NCBI RefSeq assembly: GCF_013072695.1
Contig: NZ_LXUK01000027.1
Span: 124,001 to 188,000, forward strand
Source: Acinetobacter sp. Ac_5812
Lineage (GTDB): Bacteria; Pseudomonadota; Gammaproteobacteria; Pseudomonadales; Moraxellaceae
DNA length: 64,000 nucleotides
Reading direction: 5' to 3'
Made by a program: the position numbers and the translations under genes. Under the pieces are notes generated by a model. That model saw only the letters and a program-made list of their open reading frames with translations. It had not been told where the DNA came from and made no database searches. Positions 17,519 through 26,376 of this stretch are shown piece by piece (positions within the stretch are counted from its first letter, which is position 1; the number at the start of each line of letters is the position of its first letter).

Positions 17519-18658
17519 TTAAATATGCTCAAACTCAAGTGTTACTCCCATCAATAACTGCATCAATTCAGTTTGGGAAGTACACCCTGTTTTAGCAAAA
17601 ATATTTTTAATATAAACGCGAATAGAACCATAGGTAATATTCATGTGTTCAGCAATCTGTTCCAGACTGAGACCATTGACAAATAAATCACAAACTTCCA
17701 GTTCACGTTTAGCCAGTTTATATTTTTGGATAAGGTAATCTTTAGCTAAATATTGTGGTTGATTAGTTTGAGTCACAAAAATAATGGCTTGTTTTTGATG
17801 ATATTGCGCTTCTGTTTCTGAAAAAGGTAATATACTGAGCATCAGTGAATTATTATCATCATAAAGTGCCAAGATGCCCCCCGCTTCATTTTTCAAATCA
17901 TCACCCTCAAACAAGGCACTACGGATCAGTTGATTTAGTTTTTCCTGAAAGATTTTTAAGGTCTTTAAACTATTGTTTCTATCAAGTTCCAATATAGATT
18001 TTTTTTCAAATATTTCTTTTACAATTGAATTTGAATAACATAGATGATAATCCTGATTAATCAAAACCACCCCAATTTTAAAATTATTTAACACCTGGTA
18101 AATATTATCTCTATCTTCTTTTAATATTATCATCTGACGATAAATTTGTAATGCACGACGTAAATGAACCCCTAAACGCTTTAATATTTTTTCCTCTTGT
18201 TCAGTGTATTCATTTAATTGTGGTGCACGATGTACTGCAAATACCGCCCAACTATATGCGCTTCGCTCTAATATAACTGCTGCCACATGACTGACATTGG
18301 TGGGTTTGGCACATTTCTGATAAAAAAGAAATTCATCAGTTTCCTCGGGCATAGCAGCATAATGAGCAAAAGTGTTCAACACAGTATCACCCAATGCTTT
18401 TTCTGCCCAATAAGGTGCATGTAAACGCATATCTAATACTTTTACCTGCTCATCCTGATAGGCACGCATACTTTCAGGCGCTATATTGTGCGTAAAGAGA
18501 AAATCATAATTTGGGCTTAACTGATCTGTTGCAGTAAAAATTGCAGTGCTACTTCTTGTAAAGTCCACAATTTCAGCCAGCACCTCCTGCCATAGCACTG
18601 GATTTAAAGCAGCTTCATAAATCATGCCAATAACTTTATTTTCTTGTTCAGCCAACAT
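17519..18658 (-). CDS. LuxR-type transcriptional regulator
   Basis: A 379-aa regulator. The last 65 residues form a GerE/LuxR helix-turn-helix: KLAKRELEVCDLFVNGLSLE, then AEHMNITYGSIRVYIKNIF and AKTGCTSQTELMQLLM. The first 310 residues have no LuxR autoinducer-domain motif that I recognise and look like a GAF/PAS-type sensor. It is paralogous to the next gene upstream (18794), with the same length class and matching C-termini, and they are probably a tandem duplication. The ligand is unknown. It may control the lipoprotein downstream. Confidence 0.82.
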   Translation of the reverse strand: MLAEQENKVIGMIYEAALNPVLWQEVLAEIVDFTRSSTAIFTATDQLSPNYDFLFTHNIAPESMRAYQDEQVKVLDMRLHAPYWAEKALGDTVLNTFAHYAAMPEETDEFLFYQKCAKPTNVSHVAAVILERSAYSWAVFAVHRAPQLNEYTEQEEKILKRLGVHLRRALQIYRQMIILKEDRDNIYQVLNNFKIGVVLINQDYHLCYSNSIVKEIFEKKSILELDRNNSLKTLKIFQEKLNQLIRSALFEGDDLKNEAGGILALYDDNNSLMLSILPFSETEAQYHQKQAIIFVTQTNQPQYLAKDYLIQKYKLAKRELEVCDLFVNGLSLEQIAEHMNITYGSIRVYIKNIFAKTGCTSQTELMQLLMGVTLEFEHI

Positions 18659-18793
18659 CTGTGTATCCCCCGAGTTAAATCGTACACAGATTCATGCTAA
18701 CTGAGTCACACAATAGGCACATATCCTCATTTAAGGATGTTTTCAGCAAAAATTAAGCTTTTGCTGAAAATTAATTTCTATTCGAACCAAGAG

Positions 18794-19969
18794 TTAACGA
18801 CGAAGACTCATCAGCAATTGCATTAACTCGACCTGAGAGTTACAAGGTGTTTTGGCGAAGATATTACGAAGATAAGTTCGTATTGAACTCCGGGTCAGCC
18901 CCATATGTTGTGCTAGCTGCTCCAAATTCATGCCATTGACAAACAACTCGCAAAGCTCCAACTCTCTTTTAGTCAAGTTATAATTTTGTTTTAGATGCTT
19001 ATGGTTTAAATAATATTTTTGTCCAGCTTCCTGACTATTTTTGAGTACAACTTGAGAATCATCAAAATGTAACATCACCAATGGACGAATACCAAAAAAG
19101 GACATTTCTTTTTCCGAGGCCAGCAAATTGATTGTACACAGCCAGCGCTGACCTATTCCCGCTATTGAAAATTTTACATCTTTGTATTGTTCCAATTGTG
19201 CCTGTTTATATCGGAATGCTTCTTCTATTTGATAGAGTTTTTCTAAAAATTCTATTTGCTCACAGTCAGGTAAAATCAGTCTTTGCTTGATGATCTGTAT
19301 TGATTCAGTTTCGTCCAAAAGGCATTGCATCATTGGGTTGTGATGTACCACTTGCCCTGACAGATTTAACAGCATAATAGGTTGATTCAACTTATCAATC
19401 AGATTATAGCCAACGATATGATCTAAAGAAAATTCATATAAATGCCGCTGTGCCATGACGATACGCTTTAAATGTGGCAACAAACGATCTAGAAACTCCA
19501 ACTCCTGTGAATTGAGTGGCTGCCGTTGCTGTGATGAACTAATACTCCAAAACACACACAGTTTTTCATCCCAAATCAGTTCATGCGTAGCAACAAAGCG
19601 TAAGCCAATTGGAAGTAATATTTTTTGATATAAATCAGACTCTGCCACAAACTTTTCTGGTACATGAGTATGACATTGGTACCATCCCTGTCGCACAGGG
19701 TCTAGAAATTTTTCCCAACGTGGATCTACTTCAGCTGGATAACGTAGATAAGCCAATTCAGCCGCGGCATAGCTATCTAATGGTAATAAACCAACCCCAT
19801 TACTAAAAGATAGTACGTTATAAGAAAAGTCGATGGCTTGAATATGCACATAAGATACATCCAAAACCTTAAGGAGCTGTTTGGAAAAATTAAACCACCC
19901 ATCTTTATTTAAGGGAATCTGATAAATTAATTCACATAAGTCATTATAATAATTTTCAAGTAATTCCAT
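18794..19969 (-). CDS. LuxR-type transcriptional regulator, tandem paralogue
   Basis: A 391-aa protein with a C-terminal LuxR helix-turn-helix (NLTKRELELCELFVNGMNLE, AQHMGLTRSSIRTYLRNIF). The helix-turn-helix is closely similar to that of the gene 135 bases downstream, while the sensory N-termini have diverged. No phospho-receiver domain is present. The start MELLENYYNDL is the first ATG of the frame. The two regulators may be co-transcribed. Confidence 0.82.
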   Translation of the reverse strand: MELLENYYNDLCELIYQIPLNKDGWFNFSKQLLKVLDVSYVHIQAIDFSYNVLSFSNGVGLLPLDSYAAAELAYLRYPAEVDPRWEKFLDPVRQGWYQCHTHVPEKFVAESDLYQKILLPIGLRFVATHELIWDEKLCVFWSISSSQQRQPLNSQELEFLDRLLPHLKRIVMAQRHLYEFSLDHIVGYNLIDKLNQPIMLLNLSGQVVHHNPMMQCLLDETESIQIIKQRLILPDCEQIEFLEKLYQIEEAFRYKQAQLEQYKDVKFSIAGIGQRWLCTINLLASEKEMSFFGIRPLVMLHFDDSQVVLKNSQEAGQKYYLNHKHLKQNYNLTKRELELCELFVNGMNLEQLAQHMGLTRSSIRTYLRNIFAKTPCNSQVELMQLLMSLRR

Positions 19970-20062
19970 TTCATTTATGTTTCAGTTGCACCTACACATA
20001 AAAGTATTGTATTTATTTTGTTGTTTCAAGTCTTTAAAACATTTACATTAAAATCAAAGCTA

Positions 20063-20093
20063 AAAAAAGCCACTCTCTATATCAGAGAATGGC
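20063..20093 (-). terminator. orphan minus-strand terminator-like hairpin
   Basis: A 10-bp stem with one mismatch (GCCAcTCTCT / AGAGAaTGGC) is followed on the minus strand by a run of seven T. No minus-strand protein gene ends just before it, since the phosphate transporter already has its own terminator at 20390. It may terminate a small RNA or act as a backup terminator. Confidence 0.5.
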
Positions 20094-20252
20094 GGAGTGT
20101 AAATAGAACCAACATTACTTATTATTAGAATAAAAAACACAACCTAGCACGATCTGTCTATTCATACTAACGGATAAGCTTAAAGAAAAACTATTCCTCT
20201 TTTGGGGAATAAAAGCAACTTTATTGCGATCATTTATCCCAAGCTAACACCG

Positions 20253-20293
20253 CATTCAGCCGCCATTCAGCCGCCATTCAGCCGCCATTCAGC
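20253..20293. repeat. 11-bp direct tandem repeat
   Basis: The unit GCCGCCATTCA occurs three times head to tail, with a partial copy (CATTCA) before and GC after. Unit length is close to one helical turn. It does not lie in a coding frame. It could be a replication-slippage product or a protein-binding array. Confidence 0.8.
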
Positions 20294-20389
20294 GCATCAT
20301 AAATTGACAGGAGTATGCTGACCCACTTTAAAAGGACAACTCATAGCTAAAATCAGACAATCTTGGAGAAAACGAAAATAATAGACATA

Positions 20390-20416
20390 AAAAAGCTTTG
20401 CCGAAGCAAAGCCTTT
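20390..20416 (-). terminator. terminator after the phosphate transporter
   Basis: The hairpin GCTTTGC / GCAAAGC (CGAA loop on the plus strand) is followed by TTTTTT on the minus strand, about 30 bases past the transporter stop. Confidence 0.8.
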
Positions 20417-20446
20417 AAATTCTATCTTAAACTTAAGGATTCAACA

Positions 20447-22078
20447 TTATGAAACGAACTGCAAGAACAACCAGTATAAGCCGCCAGATAAGGCAATCGT
20501 TGCAGGCAAGGTAAATATCCACGCAGAAAGAATCGTTCTAACTGTTGCGAAGTTTAAACCTGATTTATTGGCAACCATCGTACCTGCAACCGCACTGTTT
20601 AACACGTGTGTGGTTGATACTGGCATACCCAAGCCATCTGCCGCAGCAATGGTACTCATCGCCACAAGCTCAGCAGACATACCCTGACCATAAGTCATAT
20701 GGTTCTTACCAATACGCTCACCGACAGTCACAACAATACGCTTCCAACCCACCATGGTCCCTAGACCAAGCGCAAGTGCAACTGCAACTTTCACCCAGTT
20801 TGGAATGTACTGAAGGAATGAATCTAAACTACTACGGTATTCTTTCACAAGTTTGGCTTGGTCTTTATCCATTTCTGGCAAAGCTTCAGCTTTATCTAAA
20901 CGCTTAAACGTTGTGGTGCTTAAATACATGTCATTGCGGATTTCACTAACAGCAGCTTCAGGAATCGCCTTAAGATCGCCATAGCCAGCAACACGTGTAC
21001 CCAAGTGCTCTGTCATACTTGCCAACGCAGGCACAACCTCAGCAGTTTGTTCTTTGGTTTGAATATATTTGGTTAATACTTCACGCGCTTTCTCATCTGT
21101 CAGCTCGTTTTGATTAACGTTTAAAACCGTCGCCGTTTTTGCAGAAAGCTGTTCAAAAGACTGTAAATGCTGTGCGTCTAAATTTTTGTTCAATGAATAA
21201 GCCAATGGAACTAAACCGATCAAGATCAACATGATTAAACCCATGCCTTTTTGACCATCGTTTGAACCGTGTGCAAAGCTCACACCTGTACAAGTAAAAA
21301 TTAGAATTGCGCGAATCACTGGTGGTGGTGGCTTGTTACCTTCTGGTGGCTGAAACAGCTCCATTTGGCGTTTAAATACTTTCTTCACCAACAAGAATAG
21401 AATTGCTGCAAATGCAAAACCAATCAATGGTGAGAATAATAATGCCTTACCAACTTTAATCACCTGATCCATATCAATACCACTGCTGGTCGCACCAGCT
21501 GAAGCATTTAAGATATGGTTCATGATGCCCACACCCAAAATCGATCCGATTAAGGTATGTGAACTTGATGCAGGAATCCCCAAAAACCACGTTCCTAAAT
21601 TCCATAGAATCGCCGCGATTAATAATGCAAAAACCATCGCAAAGCCAGCGCCGCTGCCGACATTCATGATCATTTCTACAGGGAGTAATGCAATAATACC
21701 GTATGCAACCGCACCACTCGCGACCATAACCCCAAGGAAGTTACAGAAGCCAGCCCACATTACTGCTGCTGGAGCAGGTAGTGCGTTGGTATAAATAACC
21801 GTCGCTACAGCGTTCGCCGTATCGTGAAAACCATTTACAAATTCAAAGCCTAAAGCAATGAAAAGTGCCGTCGATAAAAGAATAACTGAATATAAACTTA
21901 AAGGCGGTACATGTGCCAAATCAGCACTGAGCTGAAAACCGATATAAATCAGTGTTGCAACAATAATTGTCAAAAACACCGGCATAAAGAATTTCGGTGT
22001 TGGTACATGTACATTCGTCGATTTTGCCTGAGAGCTGGCAAGCGGTGAATCCGAAACAGGAGGAAGATTAGAATTCAT
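20447..22078 (-). CDS. pit: inorganic phosphate transporter, PiT family
   Basis: A low-affinity metal-phosphate symporter of the inner membrane. The PiT signatures are duplicated: GFEFVNGFHDTANAVATVIY in the first half and GLGMPVSTTHVLNSAVAGTM in the second, plus SFAHGSNDGQKGMGLI. A soluble central loop lies at about residues 305-420. I start at MNSNLPPVSDSPLASSQ (544 aa). The frame is open 29 codons further but those residues look unlike the family. Repeated TGACA/TGTCA elements lie upstream (22128-22160, 22313-22334, 22376-22408), compatible with PhoB control. Confidence 0.93.
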   Translation of the reverse strand: MNSNLPPVSDSPLASSQAKSTNVHVPTPKFFMPVFLTIIVATLIYIGFQLSADLAHVPPLSLYSVILLSTALFIALGFEFVNGFHDTANAVATVIYTNALPAPAAVMWAGFCNFLGVMVASGAVAYGIIALLPVEMIMNVGSGAGFAMVFALLIAAILWNLGTWFLGIPASSSHTLIGSILGVGIMNHILNASAGATSSGIDMDQVIKVGKALLFSPLIGFAFAAILFLLVKKVFKRQMELFQPPEGNKPPPPVIRAILIFTCTGVSFAHGSNDGQKGMGLIMLILIGLVPLAYSLNKNLDAQHLQSFEQLSAKTATVLNVNQNELTDEKAREVLTKYIQTKEQTAEVVPALASMTEHLGTRVAGYGDLKAIPEAAVSEIRNDMYLSTTTFKRLDKAEALPEMDKDQAKLVKEYRSSLDSFLQYIPNWVKVAVALALGLGTMVGWKRIVVTVGERIGKNHMTYGQGMSAELVAMSTIAAADGLGMPVSTTHVLNSAVAGTMVANKSGLNFATVRTILSAWIFTLPATIALSGGLYWLFLQFVS

Positions 22079-22127
22079 GTAGACGGTTAGAGGATAATAA
22101 AATCCCCTGTATTGTTTAATTAAATTA

Positions 22128-22160
22128 TGACAATTATATGACAAAGGACTGTCACATAAA
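22128..22160. promoter_or_regulatory. array of three 11-bp spaced TGACA/TGTCA elements
   Basis: TGACAATTATA, TGACAAAGGAC and TGTCACATAAA follow each other with exact 11-base spacing, 50-82 bases upstream of the phosphate-transporter start. The last element contains CTGTCAC, the conserved half of a Pho box. ATGACA-N5-CTGTCACAT also forms a dyad TGACA-N6-TGTCA. PhoB is the plausible binder, but the orientation points away from the transporter. Confidence 0.5.
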
Positions 22161-22312
22161 GCCAAAATTTCATGTTTTCATCACATTTTTTTGTATTTTT
22201 CAGTAATAAACCCACCTTATGTTTTATTTTAATTAATAAAAAACAATGCATTATAAAACAAAAAACAGCGATAGAACTGTTTGTCTGATTTTGCAACAAA
22301 TGCTACGAAATA

Positions 22313-22334
22313 TGACATTAAACTGTCACATTTC
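22313..22334. promoter_or_regulatory. second TGACA-N6-TGTCA element
   Basis: ATGACATTAAACTGTCACAT repeats the pattern of the element at 22138-22157 (ATGACA-N5-CTGTCACAT), again with 11-base spacing. It lies midway between the divergent phosphate-transporter and metH genes. Confidence 0.5.
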
Positions 22335-22375
22335 GAACTGGATGTTTTCTTTTTAAGCATTATTCAATTCAATTG

Positions 22376-22408
22376 TGACAACTTCATGAACATTTTATGA
22401 CATTTTCT
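22376..22408. promoter_or_regulatory. third array: TGACA, TGAACA, TGACA at 11-bp steps
   Basis: TGACAACTTCA, TGAACATTTTA and TGACATTTTCT are contiguous 11-mers about 110 bases upstream of metH. The phase is the same as in the array at 22128. TTCATGAA in the middle is also palindromic. Confidence 0.4.
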
Positions 22409-22516
22409 AAGTGACCCGATGAATCACTGTTCTAGCTTGCTGAAAATACGCGCTTTGACGTAGCTTCTGTTACAATGCCCCTGCTTTTTATCTTGATCAT
22501 CGACTGGGGTTTCTGA

Positions 22517-25500
22517 ATGTCCACGCTTACCACCCTACAATCACTTCTTGCCCAACGCATCCTGATTATTGATGGTGCAATGGGAACCATGATTCAACGC
22601 CATAAACTAGAAGAAGAAGATTATCGTGGTGAACGTTTTGCAGATTGGGCATCAGACCTTAAAGGCAATAATGACTTATTGGTTTTAACCCAACCTCAGA
22701 TTATTCAAGGCATCCATGAAGCTTATTTGGATGCAGGTGCAGATATTATCGAAACCAACAGCTTTAACGGCACCCGTGTTTCAATGTCTGACTACCACAT
22801 GGAAGACCTTGTTCCAGAGATCAACCGTGAAGCGGCACGTTTAGCTAAAGCAGCATGTGAAAAATATTCAACTCCAGAGAAACCACGTTTTGTTGCAGGC
22901 GTACTTGGCCCAACCTCACGTACCTGTTCAATTTCACCGAATGTTAACGACCCAGCCTTCCGTAATATTACCTTTGATGAATTAAAAGAAAATTATATTG
23001 AAGCTGCCCACGCCTTGATTGAAGGTGGTGCAGATATTCTCTTGATCGAAACCGTGTTCGATACCTTAAACTGTAAAGCCGCAATCTTCGCAGTCAAAGA
23101 AGTCTTCAAGCAACTTGGTCATGAACTGCCGTTGATGATTTCAGGCACCATTACCGATGCATCTGGCCGTACCTTAACAGGTCAAACCGCAGAAGCGTTC
23201 TGGAACTCGGTGCGTCATGGTGATTTACTGTCGATTGGTTTTAACTGTGCCTTGGGTGCAGATGCCATGCGTCCACATGTGAAAACGATTTCTGATGTTG
23301 CAGATACCTTTATTTCTGCCCATCCAAACGCTGGTTTACCGAATGCCTTCGGCGAATATGATGAAACACCTGAACAAACGGCAGCATTCATCAAAGAATT
23401 TGCTGAAAGTGGTTTGATCAATATCACGGGCGGTTGCTGTGGTACCACACCCGACCATATCCGTGCTATTTATAATGCAGTCAAAGACATTCAGCCACGC
23501 CAAGTGCCTGAAACTGTTCCTGCTTGCCTTTTAAGTGGTTTAGAACCATTTAACATTGATGAAAATTCATTATTCGTGAATGTTGGTGAACGTACCAACG
23601 TGACGGGTTCAAAAAAATTCTTACGTTTAATCCGTGAAGAGAACTTTGCCGAAGCTTTAGAAGTAGCTCAACAACAAGTTGAAGCTGGTGCACAGATCAT
23701 CGACATCAACATGGATGAAGGCATGCTCGATTCGCAAAATGCGATGGTGCATTTCCTCAATTTAGTTGCATCTGAACCAGATATCTCTCGTGTGCCGATC
23801 ATGATTGACTCATCGAAATGGGAAATCATTGAAGCAGGTTTAAAATGTGTACAAGGTAAACCTGTTGTTAACTCAATTTCCTTGAAAGAAGGTTATGACG
23901 AGTTTGTCGAAAAAGCGCGCCTATGCCGTCAGTACGGTGCTGCAATTATTGTGATGGCCTTTGATGAAACAGGTCAGGCCGATACCGCTGCACGGAAGCG
24001 TGAAATCTGTAAACGCTCTTATGATGTTTTGGTCAATGATGTCGGCTTCCCTGCTGAAGATATTATTTTTGACCCGAACGTGTTTGCCGTGGCAACAGGG
24101 ATTGAAGAACACAACAACTATGGCGTCGATTTTATTGAAGCCACAGGTTGGATTAAACAGAACTTGCCGCATGCCATGATCTCAGGTGGTGTCTCTAACG
24201 TTTCGTTCTCTTTCCGTGGTAATGAGCCTGTGCGTGAAGCGATTCACTCGGTATTCCTATACCATGCCATCAAACAAGGCATGACTATGGGTATCGTGAA
24301 CGCGGGTCAAATGGCAATTTACGACGATATTCCAAAAGAACTGAAAGAAGCCGTTGAAGATGTTGTTCTAAACCAGAACCAAGGTGAATCAGGTCAAAAC
24401 GCGACAGAGAAACTGCTTGAAGTGGCAGAAAAATTCCGTGGTCATACGGGTGCGCAACGCGAAGCTGAAAATCTAGAATGGCGTAATGAGTCGGTTGAAA
24501 AGCGTCTTGAATATGCCTTAGTTAAAGGTATCACCACGTATATTGATGAAGATACCGAAGAAGCCCGTTTAAAAGCCAAACGTCCTCTTGATGTGATTGA
24601 AGGCGCATTGATGGATGGCATGAACGTGGTTGGTGACCTGTTTGGTTCAGGTAAAATGTTCCTGCCGCAAGTCGTGAAATCTGCACGCGTGATGAAACAA
24701 GCCGTGGCATGGCTGAACCCGTACATTGAAGCTGAAAAAACGGGTAGCCAGTCTAAAGGTAAAGTGTTAATGGCAACCGTAAAAGGTGACGTACATGATA
24801 TTGGTAAAAATATCGTGGGCGTAGTCTTGGGCTGTAATGGTTACGACATCGTTGACCTTGGCGTGATGGTCCCTGCGGAAAAAATCCTGCAAACTGCGAT
24901 TGATGAGAAATGTGACATCATTGGTTTGTCTGGTTTGATCACCCCATCTTTGGATGAAATGGTGTTTGTTGCCAAAGAAATGCAGCGTAAAGGCTTTAAC
25001 ATTCCTTTATTAATTGGTGGTGCAACCACCTCGAAAGCCCATACCGCAGTGAAGATTGATCCGCAATATCAGAATGATGCTGTGATTTATGTGGCCGATG
25101 CTTCTCGTGCAGTTGGCGTGGCAACTACCCTATTATCAAAAGAAATGCGTGGCAATTTTATAGCAGAACATCGTGCTGAATATGCCAAGATTCGTGAACG
25201 CCTAGCCAATAAGCAACCGAAAGCAGCCAAACTCAGCTATGCCGAATCAATTGAAAATGGTTTCAAGGTGGATGACAACTATGTGCCACCGATTCCAAAT
25301 CGTTTAGGTACGCAAGTGATTACCAATTACCCATTGGCGACCTTAGTTGAATATTTTGACTGGACACCATTCTTTATCTCTTGGAGCTTGGCGGGTAAAT
25401 TCCCGAAAATCCTGACAGATGAAGTCGTGGGTGAAGCGGCAACTGATTTATATAACCAAGCACAAGAGATGCTGAAAGACATCATCGAGAATCATCGTTT

Positions 25501-26203
25501 TGATGCGCGTGCGGTGTTTGGTCTATACCCTGCACAACGTACAGCTGCGGATACCGTCAGCGTGTTTGATGAATCTGGTCAGAATGTTACGCATACCTTT
25601 GAGCATATTCGTCAGCAATCTGACAAAGTCACAGGCAAACCGAATTTATCTCTCGCGGACTTTATTAGCACTTCTAAAGACAATACTGATTATTTGGGTG
25701 GTTTCACTGTATCGATCTTTGGTGCTGAAGAATTGGCAAATGAATATAAAGCCAAAGGTGATGATTATTCAGCAATCTTGGTTCAGTCTTTGGCTGATCG
25801 TTTTGCCGAAGCATTTGCCGAGCATTTGCATGAGCGTATTCGTAAAGAATTCTGGGGCTATAAAGCTGATGAGACTTTGGGCAATGAAGAATTGATCAAA
25901 GAGAAGTATGTCGGTATACGTCCTGCACCGGGTTACCCTGCTTGCCCAGAGCATTCAGAAAAAGCGGTGTTATTTGACTGGTTAGGTTCGGAAGCGAAGA
26001 TCGGTACCAAGTTGACTGAACACTTTGCGATGATGCCACCTTCTTCTGTCAGTGGTTTCTATTATTCACACCCTGAAAGTGAATACTTTAATGTGGGCAA
26101 GATTTCTCAAGATCAGCTTGAGGATTATGCGAAACGTAAAGGCTGGACACTGGATGAGGCGAAGCGTTGGTTAGCACCGAATTTAGATGATTCGATTGGT
26201 TAA
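22517..26203 (+). CDS. metH: cobalamin-dependent methionine synthase
   Basis: MetH transfers a methyl group from 5-methyltetrahydrofolate to homocysteine via cobalamin. All modules are in order. The homocysteine domain (1-330) has zinc cysteines in GADAMRPH-flanked FNC and in GGCCGTTPDH. The pterin domain (350-620) has NVGERTNVTGSKKFLRL. The cobalamin cap and binding domain (650-890) has the B12-ligand motif VKGDVHDIGKNIVG. The SAM reactivation domain (900-1228) has RPAPGYPACPEHSEK. Length (1228 aa) is normal. GGGG lies seven bases before the ATG. It is monocistronic; a hairpin repeat follows. Confidence 0.98.
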   Translation: MSTLTTLQSLLAQRILIIDGAMGTMIQRHKLEEEDYRGERFADWASDLKGNNDLLVLTQPQIIQGIHEAYLDAGADIIETNSFNGTRVSMSDYHMEDLVPEINREAARLAKAACEKYSTPEKPRFVAGVLGPTSRTCSISPNVNDPAFRNITFDELKENYIEAAHALIEGGADILLIETVFDTLNCKAAIFAVKEVFKQLGHELPLMISGTITDASGRTLTGQTAEAFWNSVRHGDLLSIGFNCALGADAMRPHVKTISDVADTFISAHPNAGLPNAFGEYDETPEQTAAFIKEFAESGLINITGGCCGTTPDHIRAIYNAVKDIQPRQVPETVPACLLSGLEPFNIDENSLFVNVGERTNVTGSKKFLRLIREENFAEALEVAQQQVEAGAQIIDINMDEGMLDSQNAMVHFLNLVASEPDISRVPIMIDSSKWEIIEAGLKCVQGKPVVNSISLKEGYDEFVEKARLCRQYGAAIIVMAFDETGQADTAARKREICKRSYDVLVNDVGFPAEDIIFDPNVFAVATGIEEHNNYGVDFIEATGWIKQNLPHAMISGGVSNVSFSFRGNEPVREAIHSVFLYHAIKQGMTMGIVNAGQMAIYDDIPKELKEAVEDVVLNQNQGESGQNATEKLLEVAEKFRGHTGAQREAENLEWRNESVEKRLEYALVKGITTYIDEDTEEARLKAKRPLDVIEGALMDGMNVVGDLFGSGKMFLPQVVKSARVMKQAVAWLNPYIEAEKTGSQSKGKVLMATVKGDVHDIGKNIVGVVLGCNGYDIVDLGVMVPAEKILQTAIDEKCDIIGLSGLITPSLDEMVFVAKEMQRKGFNIPLLIGGATTSKAHTAVKIDPQYQNDAVIYVADASRAVGVATTLLSKEMRGNFIAEHRAEYAKIRERLANKQPKAAKLSYAESIENGFKVDDNYVPPIPNRLGTQVITNYPLATLVEYFDWTPFFISWSLAGKFPKILTDEVVGEAATDLYNQAQEMLKDIIENHRFDARAVFGLYPAQRTAADTVSVFDESGQNVTHTFEHIRQQSDKVTGKPNLSLADFISTSKDNTDYLGGFTVSIFGAEELANEYKAKGDDYSAILVQSLADRFAEAFAEHLHERIRKEFWGYKADETLGNEELIKEKYVGIRPAPGYPACPEHSEKAVLFDWLGSEAKIGTKLTEHFAMMPPSSVSGFYYSHPESEYFNVGKISQDQLEDYAKRKGWTLDEAKRWLAPNLDDSIG

Positions 26204-26218
26204 TTTAGAGTTCTTATA

Positions 26219-26254
26219 ATCTCCCCTAACCCCTCTTTAAAAAGAGGGGAACTT
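26219..26254 (+). repeat. CCTCCC-type hairpin repeat, copy A
   Basis: TCTCCCCTAA is followed by the stem CCCCTCTT-TAAA-AAGAGGGG. The layout matches copies B (26279-26316, inverted) and C (27207-27243): a C-rich lead, then a palindromic hairpin. It lies just after metH and may double as its terminator. Confidence 0.7.
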
Positions 26255-26278
26255 TTGCGTATCAAATGAATTACGTGA

Positions 26279-26316
26279 CTGCTCCTCCCTTTTCAAAGGG
26301 AGGTTGGGAGGGATTG
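26279..26316 (-). repeat. CCTCCC-type hairpin repeat, copy B (inverted)
   Basis: Read on the minus strand it is TCCCTCCCAA followed by CCTCCCTTT-GA-AAAGGGAGG, the same design as copies A and C. It faces copy A, leaving 24 bases between them, and lies upstream of the TIGR02391 gene. Confidence 0.7.
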
Positions 26317-26376
26317 AATTGATATTCCAAAAACATATACTTAGAATATACGCATCCTTAAAAATTAAAGTAAATA

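Larger units (their letters stand above)
19970..20446. other. intergenic region with 11-bp repeats and two minus-strand hairpins
   Basis: About 480 bases between the LuxR-type gene and the phosphate transporter. It contains the transporter's terminator (20390-20416), a tandem 11-bp repeat (20253-20293) and a second minus-strand terminator-like hairpin (20063-20093) that has no protein gene directly upstream. No coding frame is credible. The 20094-20390 interval could hold a small RNA. Confidence 0.5.

Noticed and set aside
20253..20293. Possible CRISPR-like array
   Set aside because: Units are only 11 bp and directly joined, with no spacers and no cas genes.
22376..22408. MetR or MetJ site for metH
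   Set aside because: TTCATGAA is present, but the TGAA-N5-TTCA and AGACGTCT patterns are not; the 11-bp TGACA periodicity explains the region better.
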